A DNA stretch of 64,000 nt from an uncultured beta proteobacterium (GTDB taxonomy: Bacteria > Pseudomonadota > Gammaproteobacteria > Burkholderiales > Burkholderiaceae), in contig CAIJNI010000040.1 of assembly GCA_903821995.1 (NCBI GenBank), positions 219,553-283,552 of the forward strand, read 5' to 3'. Positions within the stretch are counted from its first letter, which is position 1, and each line of letters begins with the position of its first letter. The notes below the pieces were generated by a model, which saw nothing but the letters and a program-made list of their open reading frames with translations, was not told the origin of the DNA and did no database searches. Of the stretch, positions 58,670-64,000 are shown one piece after another. Position numbers and translations under genes: made by a program.

Positions 58670-59122
58670 ATGACTCTAAAAGCCCAAATTACTGAAGATA
58701 TGAAAAACGCGATGCGTCAAAAAGAGACGGCTCGTCTTGGGACAATCCGCTTGTTACTGTCTGCAGTAAAACAAAAGGAAGTTGATGAGCGTATTGAACT
58801 CACCGACGCACATGTGATTGCGATTGTTGAGAAGCTGATTAAACAAAGAAAAGACTCCATTTCGCAATACCAAGCAGCTAAGCGTGAAGATTTAGCAGAT
58901 TTGGAAATTGCCGAAATGCATGTATTAGAAGCCTATTTGCCAGCGCAATTATCCGTGGGTGAAGTGGAAGCTTTAGTTCAAAAAGCTTTACAGGATAGTG
59001 GTGCGACTGGACCGGCAGATATGGGTAAAGTTATAGGTATTTTGAAGCCCATATTGGCTGGAAAGGCAGACATGGGAATGGTTTCAGGATTAGTCAAAGC
59101 TGCTTTGAATAAAAACACCTGA
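58670..59122 (+). CDS. GatB/YqeY domain protein
   Basis: 150-residue helical protein of the YqeY family, related to the tail of GatB that contacts tRNA. It opens LKAQITEDMKNAMRQKETAR and has AYLPAQLSVGEVEALVQKAL and MGKVIGILKP. Function unknown; it is consistently found between rpsU and dnaG. No amidotransferase subunits are nearby, consistent with glnS being present. dnaG starts 12 bases later. Confidence 0.9.
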   Translation: MTLKAQITEDMKNAMRQKETARLGTIRLLLSAVKQKEVDERIELTDAHVIAIVEKLIKQRKDSISQYQAAKREDLADLEIAEMHVLEAYLPAQLSVGEVEALVQKALQDSGATGPADMGKVIGILKPILAGKADMGMVSGLVKAALNKNT

Positions 59123-59134
59123 GGATAACTACCT

Positions 59135-61036
59135 TTGATCCCTAAAAACTTTATCGAAGACTTGCTTAATCGTATCGATATTGTTGATATTGTTGGGCAA
59201 AGTGTTACTTTGAAGAAGTCGGGTTCAAATTACCAAGGGCTTTGCCCATTTCACCAAGAAAAATCTCCATCTTTTTCGGTATCACAAACGAAGCAGTTTT
59301 ATCACTGTTTTGGATGTGGGGTTCATGGGTCAGCGATCAGTTTTTTAATGGAGTATGCGGGCTTATCCTTTATAGACGCCATTGAAGAATTGGCGCGTTC
59401 TATAGGAGTCGAGGTTCCTTTGGAAAAAGATAATAACCTTCGAGTAAATCAGCAGTCATCTGTAGCGCTAAATGAAGTTTTATTAAAAGCGAGCGAATAC
59501 TATCGTGCTGAACTCAAAAAATCAGACCGAGCAAAAAACTATTTAAAGGGTCGTGGCTTGTCTGGAGAAATTGCTAAACACTTTGGTCTAGGTTTTGCAC
59601 CCGATGCATGGCAAAACCTAGACCAAACATTTGGGAGTTATGAAGATGAGGCGGTAGCAACTTCGCTCGTTAATGTGGGATTAATGATTCAAGGTGAGGA
59701 AACAACTAAGGGAATTAAAAGATATGACCGATTTAGAGATCGCATCATGTTTCCGATCCGAAACACTAAAGGTCAGGTCATCGGTTTTGGCGGTCGAATA
59801 TTAGATAAGGGTGAGCCAAAATATTTAAACTCCCCCGAGACAGTTTTGTTTAGTAAGGGGCAGACTCTATACGGCTTATTTGAAGCTAGAAAAAGTATTC
59901 GCGAAATGTCATACGTTTTGGTTTGTGAAGGGTATATGGATGTTGTTGCGCTTGCCCAACTTGGCTTTTCAAATGCTGTTGCTACTCTAGGCACCGCATG
60001 TACAGATAAGCATATTTCTTTATTAATGCGTAATGCGGAAAAAATAATTTTTTCATTTGACGGTGATGCAGCAGGAAAAAGAGCAGCAAAGAGGGCCTTT
60101 GAGGCGAGCATTCCGATGCTAGCTGATGATAAAGAAATTCGATTTTTATTTTTACCTCAGGAGCACGACCCAGATAGCTTCATAAGAGAGAATGGACCAG
60201 AGGCATTTAATAATCAGGTTAACATTTCAATGTCTTTATCTGCTTTTTTCTTACAGATCATCATTGAGGGGCATGACTGGGAAACCCCTGAGGGTAGAGC
60301 ACAAGCACAAAATAATGCAAAGCAATATGTCCAAAAAATGCCAGCAATAGCTTTTAGAGGGCAAATCCTCAGGGAAATCGCTAATAAAACGGGGACAAGT
60401 TTGCCTGAGTTGGAAAAGTACTATGGATTACCTGTGACGCAAAGATCTCAAGTTATTAAAAGAGAAGGGAATAGTCCTTTAAATAAAACATTGATAGCTT
60501 CAACTTATAGGGTCTTTAAAAAAGAGGCTCCCTTGACGCGTGAACAGTGGAAGCGTAAACAAGAAAAAAGATCCTTAGAAGAAATTGCTAAGCAACTGCC
60601 GGTGCTTCATCTGGAAATTATTGATCAGTTAATGAAGATATTTGTCCAGTTTCCACTTTTAGCAAAAGAGCTAAAACCTGAACAAAAAGAACTTTTTTTA
60701 GATGCAGCTGAGCAAAGATCCATAGAGGTTAGAAAAATCATGGGGGACTTATTAAGTTACTGTGAAAAAGAAACAGAGCACTCGAACTTTGCTTTGTTTC
60801 AAAGTACATTAGAAAATTCGGAATATGTTGTTTACTATAAAAATCTATTAAAAAATATTTTTGCAACGGAGATGGTTCAAACTGAGGCGCAAACTCATCT
60901 ACTGGGATCAATAAAAAAACTTGATCAAGAAATGATAAAAATAAAATTAGAAAATATTGCCCAAAAAATACAAAAAAATGAGGCAAATCAGGAGGAAATC
61001 GAAGAATATCGTCGTTTAACTAAGATGAGACGCTAA
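59135..61036 (+). CDS. dnaG: DNA primase
   Basis: Synthesises RNA primers at the replication fork. 633 residues from a TTG start, supported by GAGG 10 bases upstream and the conserved N-terminus MIPKNFIEDLLNRIDIVDIV. Zinc-binding domain CPFHQEKSPSF with HCFGCG (about 40-64), Toprim core VLVCEGYMDVVAL and FDGDAAGKRAAKRAF, then a helical C-terminal DnaB-interaction region. The inefficient TTG fits the low primase levels typical of this operon. Confidence 0.95.
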   Translation: MIPKNFIEDLLNRIDIVDIVGQSVTLKKSGSNYQGLCPFHQEKSPSFSVSQTKQFYHCFGCGVHGSAISFLMEYAGLSFIDAIEELARSIGVEVPLEKDNNLRVNQQSSVALNEVLLKASEYYRAELKKSDRAKNYLKGRGLSGEIAKHFGLGFAPDAWQNLDQTFGSYEDEAVATSLVNVGLMIQGEETTKGIKRYDRFRDRIMFPIRNTKGQVIGFGGRILDKGEPKYLNSPETVLFSKGQTLYGLFEARKSIREMSYVLVCEGYMDVVALAQLGFSNAVATLGTACTDKHISLLMRNAEKIIFSFDGDAAGKRAAKRAFEASIPMLADDKEIRFLFLPQEHDPDSFIRENGPEAFNNQVNISMSLSAFFLQIIIEGHDWETPEGRAQAQNNAKQYVQKMPAIAFRGQILREIANKTGTSLPELEKYYGLPVTQRSQVIKREGNSPLNKTLIASTYRVFKKEAPLTREQWKRKQEKRSLEEIAKQLPVLHLEIIDQLMKIFVQFPLLAKELKPEQKELFLDAAEQRSIEVRKIMGDLLSYCEKETEHSNFALFQSTLENSEYVVYYKNLLKNIFATEMVQTEAQTHLLGSIKKLDQEMIKIKLENIAQKIQKNEANQEEIEEYRRLTKMRR

Positions 61037-61086
61037 GATAAATCTGTTAATTATTTACACAAATAGGTAAAAATTCTGACACATTA

Positions 61087-61116
61087 TTAGGAAATTACCC
61101 TAAAAAGCAGTATAAT
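61087..61116 (+). promoter_or_regulatory. Possible rpoD promoter in the dnaG-rpoD gap
   Basis: A perfect TATAAT at 61111-61116 with a weak TTAGGA (61087-61092) 18 bases upstream. It lies in the 241-base gap before rpoD and would give a leader of about 155 nt. An internal rpoD promoter is known in E. coli. The -35 is poor. Confidence 0.42.
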
Positions 61117-61277
61117 ACAAGGCTAATTAATGTTAGTGATTTCAAAGACTTGACTGAGTAAATTGGGCTACTTATTTATCTAAATAAAAAGTCTATTCTT
61201 GAAGAACAGTAAAGATGAGGTCAGTATAAACGGTAGCTTTTAACTTTTTTCAATTTTTTAACACTCCTCGAGCAAAA

Positions 61278-63893
61278 ATGCCAAAGACCATTCCAGTTAA
61301 AAAAAGCATCTCTAAGCCAACAAAAAACATGAAACCCGTTGCCAAAAAAGTTGTTAACAAAAGTGCAATTTCAGTTTCAAAAAAACCAAAGATCTTAGCT
61401 AAGGTAGTAAAGCCTATGGCTAAAAAAACGATTACGAGCTTAAAAACCAAACCAAAGGCAAATATTAAAACTAGTACAAAAACAGTGAAAACTGTCGTGA
61501 AAAAAACAGTGACTAAAACACCAAGTGGAAAAATTGTTGCAAAAAAAGTCCTTCATCAAAAACCAACAGTAAAACCTATTTCTAAAGTTATACCGAAAGC
61601 GCTATCAAAATCAGCTCCAAAAGATAAGATTAAGGAAACTGCGAAAGAGAATGCTGCTTCGAAAAGAGCAGCTTTGGCTCTTAAAAAATCACCCGCAAAG
61701 TCTGTAAAAGATATTAAGCCTGCGAAATCAGTTCCAAAAGGCAAAGAGCTTATTGAAAAATTACCGAAAAAAACAAAGGTAATTAAAGAGATTGAGTCAG
61801 AAGTAAAAGACTTAGAGCATCAAGCAGAAGCCCAATTATCCGATGTATTGCATGACATTAGTTCAGATCTTGATGTGCCAGTTAAAAAGACGCGTGGACG
61901 TAAACCAAAAATTCAAGAGCCAGTTGATCCCAATGCAGATATTAGAACTGATAGGCAAAAAGCCAGGGATCGCAAGGCAAAAGAGAAAGCTTTATTGCTT
62001 GAGTTCAATGCCACCAAATTAGGTAGCGAAGAGCAACAAGAATTACGACGTGCTCGTCTTAAGCATCTTATTAAGATGGGTAAATCGCGTGGATATTTGA
62101 CGCATGGAGAAATCAACGATGTGATGTCTGATGAACTTTCAGACATGGATTCATTAGAGACTTTGATTTCATTGCTTAGCGATATTGGTATTGTTGTTTA
62201 TGAACAGGCGCCAGATGCTGAAACTTTAATTCTAAATGAAAACGCAATAGCTGCAACCTCTGAAGAAGAAGCTGAAGAAGAAGCTGAAGCAGCTTTAGGT
62301 GCGGTTGACTCTGAGTTCGGTCGAACAACTGACCCCGTTCGTATGTATATGCGTGAAATGGGCACAGTAGATTTATTGACTCGCGAAGGTGAAATTGTTA
62401 TCGCGAAGAAGATCGAAGCTGGTCTTAAAGATATGGTGATGGCTTTGTCAGCTTGCCCAGTGACGATTGCTGAAATTGTAGAGAGTGCTGATCAAATCGT
62501 AGCAGGGACAATTGAAGTAGATGATTTTGTGGATGGGTTAGTAGACCCAAATGCAGAGGACATTCCTATGACTGCGATTGAAGAAGTTGAATTAGATGAG
62601 GTTGATGAGTTATCTGAAGATGATGGCGAAGATGATGACGGTGGTGGCGCTGCCACTGCTGCTTCAGCAAAACAATTAGAAGAGTTAAAGCAGCTTTCTT
62701 TAGAGAAATTTGCCATTATCAGGACTAATTTTGACAAAATGCGCCGCGCATATGATAAAGAAGGATATAACTCAGCAAACTACATTAAATCTCAGACCAT
62801 TATCCGTAATGAGTTATTGGGCTTTAGATTAACAGCAAAGAGTGTTGAGCGTTTATGCGACACCATGCGTTCTCAAGTAAATCAAGTGTGGTCTCATGAA
62901 AGAAGTATTGCTAATATTTTAGTTGAAAAAGTAGGAGTTCCAAGAGCGGAAGTTATTAATGGATTTCAGAAGAACGCCTTGAATATTACTTGGACAGATA
63001 CATTATTAAAAGATCCTAAGCCTTATAGTGCTCTTTTGGAAAGAAATGTTCCAGCGATCCAAGAGCTTCAGCAAAAGCTAATCGATTTACAGAGCAAAGT
63101 AGTTCTCCCTATTCCGGAACTAAAAGAAGTCTATAAACAGATGACGGCTGGTGAGAAACGTGCTCGGATGGCAAAGAGAGAAATGACTGTTGCTAACTTA
63201 CGTTTGGTGATTTCGATCGCTAAGAAATATACGAACCGCGGTTTACAGTTCCTGGATTTAATCCAAGAGGGAAATATTGGACTAATGAAGGCAGTAGATA
63301 AGTTTGAATACCGTCGTGGATATAAGTTCTCAACTTACGCCACTTGGTGGATTCGTCAAGCGATTACAAGGTCAATTGCAGATCAAGCTAGAACAATTCG
63401 TATTCCGGTTCATATGATTGAAACGATTAATAAGATGAACCGCATTAGTCGTCAGATTTTGCAAGAGACTGGGATTGAGCCAGATGCAGCAACATTGGCG
63501 CTGAAGATGGAAATCCCTGAGGACAAGATTCGTAAAATTATGAAGATTGCTAAAGAGCCGATTTCAATGGAAACGCCGATTGGTGATGATGAAGATTCAC
63601 ATTTGGGTGATTTTATTGAAGATGGTAATACATTAGCTCCTGCCGAAGCTGCTCTGCATGATTCTATGCGTGATGTTGTGAAAGATATCTTAGATTCTTT
63701 AACACCAAGAGAGGCAAAAGTTCTCAGAATGCGCTTTGGTATTGAGATGAGTACTGACCACACTTTGGAAGAAGTAGGTAAGCAATTTGATGTGACACGT
63801 GAGCGTATTCGTCAGATTGAAGCTAAGGCCTTACGTAAAATGCGCCATCCGAGCCGTAGCGACAAGCTTAAGAGTTTCTTAGAAGAAGATTAA
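61278..63893 (+). CDS. rpoD: Primary sigma factor RpoD (sigma-70) with a long lysine-rich N-terminal extension
   Basis: Housekeeping sigma factor. 871 residues against 613 in E. coli. Residues 1-215 are an extension rich in Lys, Ala, Pro and Thr resembling histone H1 tails, ending with an AT-hook-like TRGRKPK (205-211). Region 1.1 follows ([20 protein letters not shown]), then region 1.2 [11 protein letters not shown], an acidic non-conserved insert ([14 protein letters not shown]), regions 2-3 ([40 protein letters not shown]) and region 4 ([20 protein letters not shown]). A CAU tRNA begins 15 bases downstream. Confidence 0.96.
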   Translation: MPKTIPVKKSISKPTKNMKPVAKKVVNKSAISVSKKPKILAKVVKPMAKKTITSLKTKPKANIKTSTKTVKTVVKKTVTKTPSGKIVAKKVLHQKPTVKPISKVIPKALSKSAPKDKIKETAKENAASKRAALALKKSPAKSVKDIKPAKSVPKGKELIEKLPKKTKVIKEIESEVKDLEHQAEAQLSDVLHDISSDLDVPVKKTRGRKPKIQEPVDPNADIRTDRQKARDRKAKEKALLLEFNATKLGSEEQQELRRARLKHLIKMGKSRGYLTHGEINDVMSDELSDMDSLETLISLLSDIGIVVYEQAPDAETLILNENAIAATSEEEAEEEAEAALGAVDSEFGRTTDPVRMYMREMGTVDLLTREGEIVIAKKIEAGLKDMVMALSACPVTIAEIVESADQIVAGTIEVDDFVDGLVDPNAEDIPMTAIEEVELDEVDELSEDDGEDDDGGGAATAASAKQLEELKQLSLEKFAIIRTNFDKMRRAYDKEGYNSANYIKSQTIIRNELLGFRLTAKSVERLCDTMRSQVNQVWSHERSIANILVEKVGVPRAEVINGFQKNALNITWTDTLLKDPKPYSALLERNVPAIQELQQKLIDLQSKVVLPIPELKEVYKQMTAGEKRARMAKREMTVANLRLVISIAKKYTNRGLQFLDLIQEGNIGLMKAVDKFEYRRGYKFSTYATWWIRQAITRSIADQARTIRIPVHMIETINKMNRISRQILQETGIEPDAATLALKMEIPEDKIRKIMKIAKEPISMETPIGDDEDSHLGDFIEDGNTLAPAEAALHDSMRDVVKDILDSLTPREAKVLRMRFGIEMSTDHTLEEVGKQFDVTRERIRQIEAKALRKMRHPSRSDKLKSFLEED

Positions 63894-63908
63894 TTTTTAA
63901 GAAGCACG

Positions 63909-63947
63909 GGGCCGTTAGCTCAGTTGGTTAGAGCAGAGGACTCATAA
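63909..63947 (+). tRNA. tRNA (CAU anticodon), 5' half only; interrupted in the anticodon loop
   Basis: Acceptor strand GGGCCGT (63909-63915), TA at positions 8-9, D arm GCTC...GAGC (63918-63921 and 63931-63934), anticodon-stem strand GAGGA (63936-63940) and loop CTCATAA (63941-63947) with anticodon CAT at 63943-63945. The expected complementary strand TCCTC/T should follow but the sequence instead reads TGGACTTAACC. CAU could be tRNA-Ile2 (lysidine-modified), elongator Met or initiator; the 5' GG and D arm fit Ile2 or elongator Met. The 3' half is not in the window. Confidence 0.8.
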
Positions 63948-64000
63948 TGGACTTAACCATGGGGTCTAGAAGTAGAAATCGTAATGATTTCAATAGGTTA
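63946..64000 (+). other. Start of a probable group I intron within the tRNA (truncated at window edge)
   Basis: The tRNA is broken within or directly after its anticodon, where bacterial group I introns sit; Azoarcus tRNA-Ile(CAU) is the known case. A P1-like pairing can be drawn between GACT (63939-63942) and GGTC (63963-63966), ending in a T-G pair, and CTCA with TGGG is an alternative. A perfect P2-like hairpin GAAATC-GTAAT-GATTTC spans 63975-63991. The conserved P7 core and 3' exon would be beyond base 64000. The exact 5' splice site is unresolved. Confidence 0.55.

Noticed and set aside
1..64000. CRISPR arrays, insertion sequences, prophage or toxin-antitoxin modules
   Set aside because: None seen: no spaced direct repeats, transposase, integrase or small toxin-antitoxin pairs could be supported in either strand.

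Overview
The window reads as a compact stretch of a betaproteobacterial chromosome, most likely a Polynucleobacter-like member of the Burkholderiaceae. This rests on protein families typical of that group (DUF3579 beside the arg genes, a BPSS1780-type membrane protein, DUF2782 beside thrB, folE2, the reductase usually labelled CDP-6-deoxy-glucoseen reductase, TctAB), on gene order, and on visibly AT-rich DNA with very short intergenic gaps. No taxonomic search was possible. I see no insertion sequence, prophage, CRISPR array or island. Almost every gene is ordinary housekeeping.

Layout: mutL (cut by the left edge) and a DedA protein; SirB1-family gene and murJ; rpsT; DUF3579, argF, argG, ppnP and a DUF192 protein (1-8.2 kb). 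Then icd, a cold-shock gene with a clear promoter and structured leader, clpS-clpA, and a minus-strand run ribF-ileS-lspA-coaBC-dut (8.3-18.9 kb). Next come purN, an RsmB/NOP methyltransferase, a fatty-acid desaturase, rpmB-rpmG, radC, an SlpA-type FKBP, ispH and a complete branched-chain amino-acid (liv) ABC operon (19-29.9 kb). A frameshifted acetylornithine-type aminotransferase, a 2Fe-2S flavin reductase, an NAD(P)-binding protein, glnS, tctB-tctA, alaS-tusA, valS-galU, uvrD, DUF2782-thrB-BPSS1780, polA, a ZIP transporter and a Rieske oxygenase fill 29.9-53 kb. The right end holds xseB-ispA-dxs-folE2, tsaD, and the macromolecular-synthesis cluster rpsU-yqeY-dnaG-rpoD.

Just after rpoD lies the 5' half of a CAU-anticodon tRNA. 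It is perfect through the anticodon loop and then turns into non-tRNA sequence at the window edge. This is the position and the anticodon of the known Azoarcus tRNA-Ile(CAU) group I intron, so a self-splicing intron is the leading reading, although its core lies outside the window. The other notable lesion is a single extra G in a G5 run that splits the argD-like gene.

The genome style is streamlined. Several convergent genes abut or overlap (folE2/tsaD by 52 bp, livF/argD by 12 bp, uvrD/BPSS1780 by 4 bp, and SDR/glnS and tusA/galU with no gap). Divergent starts are 15-25 bp apart or even share bases. GTG and TTG starts are frequent.
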